This document shows, in pieces, positions 21,319-32,639 of a DNA stretch of 64,000 bases (the first letter of the stretch is position 1; the number at the start of each line of letters is the position of its first letter). A program made the position numbers and the translations under genes. Under the pieces are notes generated by a model. The model worked only from the letters and a program-made list of their open reading frames with translations. It did not search any database and had not been told where the DNA came from. Source of the DNA: Sycobia sp. Sy_11 (Eukaryota; Arthropoda; Insecta; Hymenoptera; Epichrysomallidae); assembly GCA_018907035.1 (NCBI GenBank), contig JACCIC010000064.1, positions 1,844,501 through 1,908,500 on the forward strand. Direction: 5' to 3'.

Positions 21319-23340
21319 CTACTGTGTACAAATATGAGTAAGACTTTTCAATTCAAACTTTCCGAGTTTATCGATGTGAATAAATGTTTTTATTTTTAAG
21401 TTGGTAGTACTGTCAGAGGCATCTATGTCAATTTTTACGCAATTATCTTCACTTGTCATACAGTTACGCTTGTGTTTTGTGAACAAAGAAAAATGATATC
21501 TTCGGTTTTTATAATGTCTGAAATTAGTCAACAAAAAAGTAACATTAAATTTTGTACGCGAAATGAAATATCGGCCGCTGAAACGTTCAAAATGTTGCAG
21601 AAGGCATTTGGTAAGAAGTCAAAGTTTTCTTGATTGGCACAAATTGTTCAAAGAAGGTCGGGAACGCATTGAAGTCGAATCACATCAAAGACGACCAAAA
21701 ACATCTATTGATGGGCTACACGTCGACAAAATCAAAGAATTGGTTCTGTAAAATTGTCGATTGACTACTAGAGCACTTGCTGATATTGTTGGAATTTCAA
21801 CTGGGTGCGTAAACACCATTTTCAAAGACACTTTGTGCCTGAAAAGAGTGAAATCTCGATTCATGCCGAAAATACTCAATTTTTTAGAAAAAATTGCGTC
21901 AGATGGAGGTCTGTGAAATGACGATTTCGCACTATCAGGATAAGATGGTGTAACAGTGCCTGTCCGGTGTCCGCTAATTCGTGACTCTAGCTCATCGCGC
22001 CTCGGCCCCTGGTCGCTCAACACGCCACCAGGTTCTTTTCACGGACCCCCCAACACACCCGCTGTATGTTTGTGCCTGCTGTACAAACACGGCTCCGGCT
22101 CAACACGCCTCGTCCATTGATCGCTCAGCATACCACCAGTTTTGCTAACGACAATTGATTAGGCGGGCTACACACTAGAGAGCATGGTTTCGGCTCAGCA
22201 CGCTTAGGCCCCTTGGTCGCTCAGCACGCCTCCAAGTTCCTATTTGTGTATAGACCCTTCCCAGTTAAATAGACAAATATATTTCTCACTCTCGCTTAAC
22301 ACGCCAGAGCAAGACAATATACTTATCTTTGATTTTGATTGTCTTAAGTTTTGTCCAAACATATACATTACTCTCGGTCAGCACGCTAGAACAAGATAGT
22401 ATATTTGTCTTTAACAAAACTTTGGATGAGATTTTGTTCTGTTTGTCAGTAAGAAAAATATTTTAAATTCATTTACTGAGAGAAAATTTATTTATATTTT
22501 ACGAAACACAAAAGAAAACTACAAACTACTATTTACAGACAGTTTAATCAAAATATTCGGCATGGGGCATGCCACGCTACCGCTCGCTTATTTGCCCGGC
22601 TGCCAATGCTTAAATCTGCAAAAAATACAAAAAGAGAAGAAGTCATTAGATTTAAAATTTATGAAAGAAAAATGTATTTTCTTTCTTTTATTTTATTTCC
22701 CGCTCGGACTTTATATTAAATTATTATTAAAAATTCGCGCGTGCCGAGTGTGCCAAGAGAACTGTCGTCCGCTAATGCGCCGACCATAGGCTCCCCTCAA
22801 AGACCGGTTTCGAGGATACCGACGTACTGAATTTTATAGCCAAAGTGCTGCTGTTTAAGTTTAAGAGACGAGTGGTCCCCCACTCCAATATCGTTCCTCT
22901 CTCACCTCACCGCGCCTAAGAGTTTCGGTGCTTCCTCCTTGCCGCGTTACGCCACACCAACAAGCGCGCGGTCTATGCTGGTCGCGGAGCCCGTGCCAGC
23001 TCGTAGAGACAGAGAGCATGCGTTCGAGCACCTTCGCGCTCTCAGTTTTCTCTCTCTCCGTGCGAAAACTGTTTTGCGCCGTATTATATTTCATATAATA
23101 TAATTTTAGTTCTTACGTGAATACTCGTACTTGTTGCAATAGAAGGCATAATAACTCGAGATAACACCTAGGCCTATGCTTACGATCCAGAAGCAACCGA
23201 TCAATCGAGCGAATACTGTCCCAAAGCAGAGAGGACACCAAAAAAATCACGCCAAAGTTACTAAAAAATCAAGGTTATGCTGACTGTTTTCTTCGTTTAT
23301 CCTGGTGGGGTGCATTATAAACTCCTTCAAACGATTAACA
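21319..23340 (+). mobile_element. mariner-I copy 2, split by a solo LTR and truncated
   Basis: The left end (CTACTGTGTACAAATATGAG at 21319) and about 630 bp match copy 1 closely, with a 9-bp deletion near 21622. The sequence breaks at 21948, resumes at 23139 and continues to about 23340, where it is cut by mariner-IV copy a. The shared stops (after KIKELVL) show that both copies derive from an already dead element. The right terminal repeat is missing. Confidence 0.88.
21949..23138. mobile_element. solo LTR inside mariner-I copy 2
   Basis: The insertion starts TGTAACAGTGCC and ends TTGTTGCA. The mariner sequence on both sides aligns to copy 1 with the 4-bp target atgg repeated as atag. TG...CA ends and a 4-bp duplication fit a Ty3/gypsy LTR of 1190 bp. 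There is no gag, pol or primer site, so it is solo. Part of it (21990-22400) holds five imperfect repeats built on CGCTCA(A/G)CACGCC, some enclosed by short perfect stems (CCTGG/CCAGG, CTTGG/CCAAG). Its transcription direction is not clear. Confidence 0.82.
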
Positions 23341-24038
23341 ACATCTAGACGGTAACTTCATAATACCCCTCTCCTTATTTGCGAAGAACTCGGACAGCCA
23401 CTTTTGACAAGCCTCTTTTGAGTCGAACTTTACACCAGCAAGGGCGTTGCACATGACAGGAACAGGTGGTAATCACTTGGCGCTATCTCCAGGCTATATG
23501 GTGTATGCGATAAAACCTGACATTCGAACTCCCGTATCTTCTGACGAGTCATCAACGAAGTTTGTGGTCTGGCGTTGTCCTGGTGGAACACTACACCCTT
23601 CCTGTTGGCCAATTGTGGACGCTTCTGGTCGATAGCCTGCTTCAATCGGTCCAATTGTTCACAGTACATGGTTGAATAAAGCGTTTGGCCATATGGGAAG
23701 AGCTTATAGTGGATGATTTCCTGCCAATCCATGGAAGTGATAGCGTGCTATCTCCCAAAACACCATTAATCTCACAGAACGTTTCTCTAGCGGATTTGCC
23801 TTGGACGGAGGAGAACTTTAACATAGTGCGAATTTCGGCATTAGTGAACTCCATGTTTACACGTCTGTAACTTTTAAACGCAATATCGAAAGTAATCATG
23901 CATAGCGTCGTTTTGTACGTTATGTCAATACTTTTCAAATGATGTATAGTATTGCCAGATGCGAGCTCTGTAGCGCTTTGTACATAGCCGCGAAATTCAT
24001 AAGACAAAAAGGCGGAAGGGAGATATTTGACAACCTAA
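23341..24038 (-). pseudogene. mariner-IV copy a, truncated and internally deleted
   Basis: On the minus strand the element starts at its 5' inverted terminus (ttaggttgtcaaatatctcc complement, ending at 24038 next to TA). It reads MEFTNAEIRTMLKFSSVQGK for the first HTH, then jumps to MDWQEIIHYKLFPYGQTL and the second catalytic block HQDNARPQTSL and SLEIAPSDYHLF. The middle, including the first catalytic Asp, is deleted. The 3' end is lost at the junction with mariner-I copy 2. Confidence 0.85.
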
Positions 24039-24069
24039 TATATATATATATAGACCTATACTGTAGGCT

Positions 24070-24510
24070 GGAATATGATGTCCAAGTGTCTGCGGACGAT
24101 TTCTACGGGAAGTTTTGCATTCGGAGGGTAGACTGTTTGCATCATAAGGTCACTAATGATAAAAAATGGATTTATTATGATCCTAAACGCTAAAAATCGT
24201 ATATAAAGCCCCAAATACGATATGCCCAATCAGCGCCGAAAGTACGTATTAACGTAAATAAGGTCATGTTCTACATATGGTGGGATCGAAGTAATCTATG
24301 AGCAGTTTCGGGTTTCAACGGTAGAATTACGATATCCAGATATGCAGGGACGATTTCCACGGAGAGTTTTGTGTTCACATGGTAGAAACTGATGTCTAGG
24401 TGTGCAGAGATGAATTCTATGGGGAGTTTTGTATTCGTAGTGTAGAATACGATGTTCATGTATGTAAGATGATTTACTCGGGAAATATTGTTTTCGCACG
24501 GTAGAAACAG
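24070..24510 (+). repeat. 61-bp minisatellite, locus 1
   Basis: Diverged tandem units of about 61 bp, for example from 24319 onwards, each built as ggtagaa..acgatgtcca, a variable part, gatttctacggggagttttg and tgttcg. A partial unit lies at 24070-24145 and four more at 24300-24510. The same family, in both orientations, is at 57.14-57.85 kb. Confidence 0.8.
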
Positions 24511-24975
24511 ATATCGTGTAAAACGTACTGTATTTGGACGAGTGAATAAAATTAATTTCATAAATTTTAGACAATTTAACTTAATCAAATTATTTTTATT
24601 TTTTGAATTGCTACTTTTTCATCGAAAATTCAAAATATAATACAGTTAAAGGAGAGTTGAGAAGAAAAAAATCCTATTGTTTACCATAGGAATGGGAGAT
24701 AGGACCATTGTATTGTTACTTATAGAGGAAGAAGAGCAGAGTAAGATTGGCAGATATCGAGATGAATGAGTATTTTTATTGCAAGGAAAATCGTAATAGA
24801 TGTTTGAATAGTTGAAATATCAAAGATCAACATAATACAATAACAAATCTCGGCTCGGGTGTACTATACTGTAATATATTCTAATGGTTTATCTTAATAC
24901 CCCTTTTTAATTTAAATTGCTAAGCTAACAAATTTTGCTTGCCTTGAACGAATGGCGCTCAAAGAATAGAATACA

Positions 24976-25054
24976 TTTAAACATTTTAAGCAAATAATAC
25001 TATATAGAAATTATTAGAGGAAGTAATTTTTCCGTATCTCTTTGTGCCAGGAAG
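24976..25054. repeat. direct repeat flanking mariner-IV copy b (left)
   Basis: Contains gaaattattagaggaagta and tctctttgtgccaggaa, matched by 25846-25925 at the other side of the mariner. Confidence 0.8.
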
Positions 25055-25062
25055 TATTATTA

Positions 25063-25838
25063 TAAGGTTGTCAAATATCTCCCTTCCGCCTTTTTGTCTT
25101 AGGAATTTCGCGGCTATGTATAAAGCGTTACAAAGCTCATATCTGGCAATACTATACATCATTTGAAAAGTATTGACAAACCGTACAAAACAACGCTATG
25201 CATGATTACTTTCGATATTGCGTTTAAAAGTTACAGACGTGTAAATATGGAGTTCACTAACGCCGAAATTCTGGATACAAAAAAAGCTTGTAATCATGGA
25301 ATTTATCGAGTTATACCGGCATGTGGCATTTCGTTACATCCCTCAGAAGATGCGAGTTAGTCACCAAACCATTTTAAACGATCTGCAGAAGACTGGATAC
25401 AAAAAAAAGTTTGATGTTTGGGTGCCGCATGATTTGGCGCAAAAAGACCTTCTGGACCGATTTAGCGCCTGCGATGTGCTGCTGAAATGGAACGAACTCG
25501 ACCCATTTTTGAGCACGGATGGCGACTGGCGACAAAAAAATGGATTGGATACGACAATATCAAGCGAAAACGGTCGTGGTCCAAGGCCCGTGAACTGTCC
25601 CAAACAGTGGACAAGCCGGGCTTGACGGTCAGGAAGGTTTTGCTGTGTGTTTGGTGGGATTGGAAGGGAATCATCTACTATGAGCTGCGCCCATATGGCT
25701 AGACGCTTAATTCTATTATCTACTGTGAACAACTGGCCCGCTTGAAGCAGGCTACCGACCCGAAGTATCCACAGTTGGCCAACAGGAAGGGTGTAGTATT
25801 CCACCAGGACAAAGCCATACCACACACTTCGAAGAATC
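25063..25838 (+). pseudogene. mariner-IV copy b, truncated
   Basis: The left terminus (taaggttgtcaaatatctcc) abuts TA. The plus strand shows MEFTNAEI at the start, a deletion, then the second HTH (RVSHQTILNDLQKTGYKKKF), FDVWVPHDLAQKDLLDRFSA, and KWIGYDNIKRKRSWSK followed by KPGLTVRKVLLCVWWDWKGI. It ends within the block before the second Asp site (VFHQDKA). At least two frame changes are present (near 25490 and 25625). The right end is missing and the direct repeat begins directly after it. Confidence 0.85.
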
Positions 25839-25845
25839 GAATAGG

Positions 25846-25925
25846 TTTAAAAATTTTAACCAACTAATTCTATATCGAAATTATTAGAGGAAGTAGTTTT
25901 GCCTGATCTCTTTGTGCCAAGAACC
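25846..25925. repeat. direct repeat flanking mariner-IV copy b (right)
   Basis: About 80 bp with roughly 85 per cent identity by eye to 24976-25054, much longer than a mariner target duplication. Confidence 0.8.
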
Positions 25926-26791
25926 ATTTATAAATTCTAATCGTTAATAACTTTTTCCAATGGGCATCTTTATTTGAAGCCTAAATGGATCACAAGCATA
26001 ACAAACTATATTCAAAGATATGTAAAAATAATTTTGTTATAGCACTAAATCATAAAATGATTGTTTTCGCGTGAGCAAAACATCAAATTTATTTGAACAA
26101 GTGAGTTTGCGATATCGCTCATTCCACACGTACACTTAAGGACGGATAGAAGTACTGGAGAAATGAATAACTGGAAAATCAATTGATATAATAATACATT
26201 TATTGAGTATACTTGAACTAAAACAAAAAATGACTTGGAATTGATGCGCATTAGTTCCTTGCATGAGCGAGTCTCGATATATTCTGAATTTTATATTTTC
26301 TTACAGCTATAAAATCAACTGTCATATACTATAGAAGGATTCTTGATTGGTTAATAATAAATAGGAAAAATTTATGATTGGTTTATTACAAAGTGGAAAT
26401 TTACATTTATAAGATGGTTCCAACATAACGGGATTCAGGTATGCTCTCGCCCATTTAACACTATAAGCCTTAATTGCGGGAATACCCAAAAGGCTAAATA
26501 ACATAGCAGTATATTTATAAAATTTTAACATTTGTCCTAAGTAAGTAAAATACATTTTACCTGCGCACCTTTACCACTGTATTCTAACCCCATATATACG
26601 CAAATGCATATAGCAGGTATACTAGTCATGAACAATGATGTTCCAATAAATATTTATATTGACCTATATATAAATGTAGGAATCAAATGCTCATGTGTAC
26701 AAAATATAGATTTGCTTATTTGCTTATTGGTACTATAAACATCTTATGCAAGTCTATTTTACCAATAATTTCATTTATGTTATACACTTAC
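25926..26791. other. osa intron, no other feature seen
   Basis: AT-rich, with no motif-bearing frame on either strand. Confidence 0.5.
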
Positions 26792-26962
26792 TCTGGTGAG
26801 TTGCGTTACTTTGACTCGGTGGTCTAGAGGAAGTAGAATTATAATCTGCAGCAGAACCACTTGTTGGATTACCAGAGTATGGACTTTGATAATTGCTATA
26901 ATTATCTATGGAAGTGTTATTGGATGCACTTGCAGGAAAAGAGTCTTGAGAATTTGAAGATC
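26792..26962 (-). CDS. osa: osa internal exon: Ser/Asn/Tyr-rich linker
   Basis: The minus-strand exon of 171 bp enters in phase 1 and leaves in phase 1. It joins the ARID exon as a Gly codon (G|GA) and continues SSNSQDSFPASASN, then a low-complexity stretch rich in Ser, Asn, Tyr, Gly and Pro (SNYQSPYSGNP), ending RPPSQSNATHQ. The acceptor is tttatgttttag and the donor is GTAAGTG, a strong consensus donor. Low-complexity Q/S/G/Y/P-rich sequence after the ARID domain is the known architecture of Osa/ARID1 proteins, where it is thought to be disordered. I assign it to osa by splice-phase continuity and composition, not by a conserved domain. The intron before it is 27383 bp (26963-54345) and holds most of the transposons in the window. 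Confidence 0.85.
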
Positions 26963-28370
26963 CTAAAACATAAAATATTATTAAAATAAGTAAATATTTA
27001 TAGAAATCAGTAGTATATTAATTATGCCATGGAATGTCGACAATCACAAAAGTAAAATGAATGTCATAGAAAAACTAAAATGTATATAAAATACAAATTC
27101 GTCTAGTTACACAAGTTTTCGGTTTAAACTTGTAAAAGATTTTGGAACACTTCATTTAAGGGAAGCAGAGCAGTTCAGTAGAACTGTAATTTATATTACA
27201 TTGAAAAAAGAGTTTGTACCGATAAAAATATGATACAAAACTTTGAAAGCGTAATTGCAATAATAGAACATTTTTGCCCTAAAAACCTGTATATGTCATC
27301 GCAAATGTAAAGGTATTAATAAGTACTTAAAATAAATTATTTTCATATTTATTTATTTAACAATGTACGGGCCAATGAGGTTCTTTTATAGTAAAATGAT
27401 ACTGATTAAATATAGAATTATAAGCAATCCTAAAGAAGATATAGAAAATATAAAATTAACTAAAATTAAACGCTCTTAGATGAATAGGTTACTATTTCTA
27501 AACTGAAATTAATTATCAGAAACTATTAGTAGCAGAATGAAATGAATCAATCAATGAGGTAAATTTGAGATAGCAGAACGATTCCGATAATGTTTTCTAA
27601 GTGATGCTTTGAATTCTCCTAGAGTTTGCTGACCTAATGTTACATAGAAGTAAATTCCATAATCTTCTAAATCTATATATAGAATAAAAAATAATAGTCA
27701 GAAAAATGCGTTCCCTCATAAAGTATTCTTGCATCTCTTAGTAATTAACTAATTCAGGATCAATAAAGCAATATAGAATTTTATCAATAAAGAACAATCA
27801 TAATATTTATGTAAGAATCAATAGGATATATGTTATATATAGATATCAAAAATGAAAAATCGTGATTATTAAATCTCATAGGATTGAAAGTTTTAAAGGA
27901 TAGGCTTCGTAAAAATTTTTGTTGTATTGAATTGATGCGAATTAATTACTTTTGATTGTGGAGAATCTAAATTATATTTATTATTAGATCGAACACAGTT
28001 GATACGAATGAATTAAATAAATTGAGTATAGCATTATATTTGTTGATGCCAAATGCGGATCTTTTGGTGAAGCCAATTAAATTATTCCCTTTAGAAAATA
28101 CGTAATGAAAATGTTCAGTGAAAGGGAACTCATTAATAGGATAATATCCTTTTCATTTGTTAACAGAATCCAGACCATATGTGAATACTGAATGGAATAA
28201 TTGAAATGTAGCTGCTATGATTTCTGGAATATGCTAAAATCTTGCATTTCTTCAAATTTAGACTTAAACTATGCAACATAAACCATCAATAAGAAAGTTA
28301 GTATTTGAAGTCTAAGAACAGTCCATTGGAGAACGAATAGCGGAAAAAATCTTAGGATTATTAGCATTGA
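26963..28370. other. osa intron, no other feature seen
   Basis: AT-rich single-copy-looking sequence between the exon at 26.8 kb and the gypsy element. No coding motif or terminal repeat was recognised. Confidence 0.5.
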
Positions 28371-28374
28371 ACAA

Positions 28375-28770
28375 TTATTGAACAAACAATATTTTTTGGA
28401 AATCATTAATAAAAATGTTGAACCAGGTAACACCGGTTCTACAAACATTCAGTTGAATATTCCCCTCTGATTTTGAGGACGATTTTCCAGGAATGGTGGG
28501 CCGAGGATTGGAAACTTCTCGCCCCGCAACTCCTGCTGCGGGATTGGATCTCATCTCCTTCTTCACTCTCTCTTGATCCGGGGCGCCCGCTCCTCGAGGA
28601 GTGAAGGATGTTTCGGGTTGGCTATTTCTTATTTCCTGATCCGGACGTACTCCTGCTTGACCCGAAGATTCTGCTTCGGGAGGAGTAGTCTTGCATTCAG
28701 GAGCTCTTTGGAAGTGCGGAACTCCTTTCCCTGAGTTATGGCCCTTCACACGAGAAGGGCCAGGCATACC
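28375..28770 (-). pseudogene. proline-rich 3' ORF next to gypsy element 2
   Basis: A minus-strand open frame of 130 residues rich in Pro, Gly, Arg and Glu, without known motif. GC content is clearly higher than in the surroundings and similar to the adjoining gypsy sequence, so I place it in the 3' part of that element. Its function is unknown. It could also be gag-type sequence from a second, rearranged copy. Confidence 0.35.
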
Positions 28771-29378
28771 ATAAGATGCGCTGAAAGGGAGTCAATCGTC
28801 GTCGGAATCCGAATTCTCCTCCTCCAATTCTTCGATCATTTCGAAGGAGAAGTCCGTAAAGAACAATTTAGTAGGGAAAGGTGGAGCAGCCTAATGACTT
28901 ATGACGGCCCTCTGACATCGCCTAAAAAAGGATAGGGCCAACGCTTGACCCCACATCTCCCCTAATAACTCCTTCAACTGGGCTACAAACTCAGTATCCA
29001 TTAGTTTGTCCATCTGCATCAAAATAAAAAAAGACAAACTATATTAATGGCAAGGCAGGAACTATTTCTTCTTCAACGGTCTTCCTCGCGACCTTCGCTC
29101 TGGAGGGTCCTTTCTATGAGATGTCCTCAAAACTTGATGCGAAGACCGCTGAACCGCCATTGTATTTTTACATTGTCGACCTAGCTTCCTACCCGGCATG
29201 GATTCTAACGCCTCACGAGTATGCTCAGAATTGTCCGTCGCAGAGGACCTCGCTTAGATACTTTATTCGCTGGTAAAGTTTTTCGCACGCTAGGCGGATC
29301 GCTTTTCACCTGTTCGCGATCCATTGCTGGTTGAGGAATAGACTCCTTTGGTATCTCCAATGGTTGCTGTGGGATAAT

Positions 29379-30380
29379 CTACGTTCCATCGGTCGAATCT
29401 GGAGTAATCTGCAAGAGATCGTCTTCCTTTGGTTGAACGTACAGTTTGAGATTTTCAGCATGAACTAACTGCTCAATCCATCTGTAACAACCTTCAAATT
29501 CGTACGTATTAGTTTCCTTTTTCTCTACTATTACAAAAGGATCTACGTATTTGGGGCTAATTCCGCTGTTACCCCTTGAGCTGTGAAGATAAGGCACGGT
29601 TTTTCTTCCATACTAAGTTACCTACATGATACGGAGAGGGACGTCATCGGGCATTATAATATTCAGTCTGACGACGTTGTTGTCCTTGCGAACTTATCTT
29701 AGCTTGGAGTGTTTTTATTTTCCGCATTTTCGTCAGCCATGGACTCTCTTTTACGAGTTTTATTCTCTGACGTAACTTGATCTTGATTACAGCGCAGAGT
29801 TCCCGACTGAGTCAGCTTACGTCGAAAATTGAATAGAACCGGAGAGTACCCGGTAGAACAATGTGGCGTAGAATTCAAAGAAAAATTCAACACCGAGAGT
29901 TTTTCGTTCCATGGACTGTAGAACTCCTTCACTAAAGCCACAATACGGTTTTTTAAAGTTCTATTAACCCGTTCTACCGGATTAGCCTATAGATGGTACA
30001 TAAACGTGAATGAATGGTTCATTGCTGTTTTTGCAAGGTAATCATAAATTTCACAATTTTTAAACTCCGTACTATTATCCGATAGGAAGGCCTATGGCGC
30101 GCCGAATTTGAGTATGATCCTCTCCTTCAAGTCTTTGAGGATCATCCTGATGTTTGCTTTACGGATAGGTATACACTCTATCCACCTCATAAAAAGATCT
30201 TGGCATGCCTCTGTATACTCAAATCAATGGTGGTTCTTCACGAATGGTCCCATAATGTCTCCGGCAACCATTTGTCATGGTCTTTCTAAAACTCTTCGGC
30301 TCAACAGACCGGCGGGTAGTCTTTAGTACACCTTCGACTGCTGGCATATAAGACAGTTTTAGACGTAGTCTTGTACTGTC
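29379..30380 (-). pseudogene. gypsy element 2 integrase region, decayed
   Basis: Minus-strand pieces: a C-terminal frame at 29379-29597 (SPKYVDPFVIVEKKETNTYE, the chromodomain-like or GPY-type region that follows the integrase core), an upstream piece 29699-29941 (FSLNSTPHCSTGYSPVLFNF, the end of the core with the typical N-T-x-H-S-T-G-x-S-P motif), and degraded frames to 30380 for the zinc module and first catalytic residues. Many stops interrupt it. Confidence 0.7.
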
Positions 30381-31112
30381 TTATAAAATCAAGGCCAGTA
30401 ATAATAATTGCTGACTCCTGCCAAACTTGTCTCGCACCCTGGATTGTCCGGCTATCAGTTTATCGTGATATTCTTTCGGAACTGCGTCGCGACATTCCTT
30501 AGGGATGACGATCTCCCAAGCGTTTTTATCGCCCTCCGTGGCGATAATGATATCATCAAGAGAGGAGAAAGCATTCGGCTCGAGATCTGGACCGATAATT
30601 CGGTCTACAAGTCGCCGCAACGGCGCTCCAGCATTAGATAAACTGAAGAGCATCCTAGTAAACTAAAGCAAACCTATTCCAGGTCCCGTAAATGCAGTAA
30701 TCGATTTGGATTCCCGGGAAAGTGGTATTTGATGGTATGTACTACTAAGATCTAGGGTAAAAATATATCTAGCTGATTGCAGCTCCTTAGAATCTGGTCC
30801 TTTGGGCAACGGCTGAACATCGAATTTCGAAACTAAATTTACTTTTCGAAAATCGATACAAAATCTATATTTCCCGTTGTTCTTTCATATCATCACCACT
30901 GGACTGAACCAACCACCTGTGGATGGTTCAACTACTCCAGTTTCTAGCCTCTCTTTAACTTGAGAATGCATTTCTTCTTGTATTTTCTTAGAGACTGGGT
31001 AAGCCTTTTGACGTATTTGGCGAGCATTTCCTACACCTATTATATGCTCTGAGCACCTCGTACCTCCTAGTGGCGCTCCCGTCAGCAGGATTTTAGTTAA
31101 CAGCCTCTTCAT
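30381..31112 (-). pseudogene. gypsy element 2 reverse transcriptase, decayed
   Basis: Minus-strand reading gives QKAYPVSKKIQEEMHSQV, ETGVVEPSTGGWFSPVVMI, then KYRFCIDFRKVNLVSKFDVQ, SARYIFTLDLSSTYHQIPL, and SLDDIIIATE in place of the YxDD box (first residue changed). These are RT motifs 1 to 5 of Ty3/gypsy. About the first third of the thumb follows before the sequence jumps to linker and integrase, so RNase H appears deleted. Stops and frame changes are present. Confidence 0.82.
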
Positions 31113-31432
31113 TTGCTGCTGTTCCTACCGAGTTATATCCATAAGACCAATGGATGCTAACCTCTAAAATTCTTTTATCAAATCAAATCCAGTATGTTCT
31201 TCTGAATAAATTTCACCTATCTAAATAATTTTCATAAGATAACCAGTCAGTCAATCGCAACGGTGCTAGTCGTTGGATCTCATTAACCGTGACTGTGACT
31301 ATTCCCACATGACCCGTTTATTTGCCGCCTTAACCCACAACGAGTTATCAGTTGGATCATGGATGGTTCCAAACGCAAATGCGAAATTGGCACCTACGTA
31401 ACAATCCACTGCTAGGTTTGAAATCACGGCGA

Positions 31433-32620
31433 CTAATACATTGCCTGTGACCCCCGCCAATTCGAACCGCAATTAGACGTGCCCCGTAACATATAGTGGG
31501 GAGTTCCCTGGTCCTCTAACGCCAATTCTAGATGCAGCATAGAACTTCCGCTGGCAAGCACTGGATTATTGTAGTCCGATTTTGCCCATAACGCGCCGAT
31601 GTCGCATAATGCACGTATCCGACACTCATTTATTTCGACCGGAATCCACCATCGCGCTTCTTCTGGCCGTGCTGCAATCTGACCGGGGTTCAATTCGCTA
31701 CTATCATGTTCCTCAGTCGTTGACGTGTTCTCAACTAACTCAAGCCTATTTTTATCCTGATGAATCAAGGACGGGGTCTCGTCCGGGGTCACGTTGGGAG
31801 TATGAGTCGACCGGGTCCCTATTGGCCGCTTCATTTCCCATTTCCCAAACACTTCAGCCAGTTATAAGTGCAGTAGTGTAGTTCGTTACACTTATAATAT
31901 TTTATAGTGCCGCTGGGATTATTAGACCGATATTTCTGTTGTATGCTTCAGTGACTTCTGATTCGCTGGGTAATCTTCTGATCAGCATAATTCTCGGGGT
32001 TACTAGAGCCCTCGAAGAGTCCCTCCCTTCCAGCCATGCCCACGGGTGGATGGATTTGGGCCCGGTGTCTTACTGCTTCTGGCCGAGGGTTGGGCACTAA
32101 ATTTTTATAGAATTTCCATCAGGTCTGGAGGGCTACTGTCTGGTCGGGTGGTTGGCATTGCACTTGATTGTGGTATGGGGTCTTACGCACCGACTGGTCT
32201 TCTGGGGGGGGGGGGAGTTACTTGTTCTCCCCACATTACCTGCTCTGCCATTGTAATTTGGCTGGGTGTAACAACTCTAAAGCACTACCTAGAGGTCTCA
32301 AGATTCCGCTGAACCTCTTCGTCGATTTCGAATAGTTCCAGCAGATGCCTCTCATCCCCATCAGTTATCATATTCAGCCAGGAGGGATCCTAGATATACA
32401 TTTCCCGAATCTTCCTTTGTTTCTTCGAGGAAGTCCTTGTGATTGTACTCGCATTTAAGCCACTGGCTTAACCTGTGGGGCTTGACGAATAGATTACCAT
32501 CACTGATGAAGGTGCTACTCAATGTCCCTCTTGCAATATATAAACACTACATTGAGAAGACAGTGTTTTTGCGGTGATCGACATGACTGAGTTGGTTGCC
32601 ATCGCTGTTCTCACCAAATG
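31433..32620 (-). pseudogene. gypsy element 2 gag-protease region, decayed
   Basis: The minus-strand frame 31852-31433 holds WWIPVEINECRIRALCDIGA, which fits the start of an aspartic protease with the DTGA/DSGA motif changed to DIGA, preceded by an acidic linker. Upstream to 32620, frames such as TDGDERHLLELFEIDEEVQ may be gag. The border of the element and any LTRs were not recognised. The region is notably richer in GC than its flanks. Confidence 0.55.
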
Positions 32621-32639
32621 TATTATAATAAAAAAGTAG

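Noticed and set aside
24271..24588. Apparent 105-residue repeated protein (NTKL-VE-VPAYLDI pattern)
   Set aside because: The DNA units are about 61 bp here, so the frame is not preserved between units. It is a minisatellite read by chance, with the same pattern at 57.5 kb.
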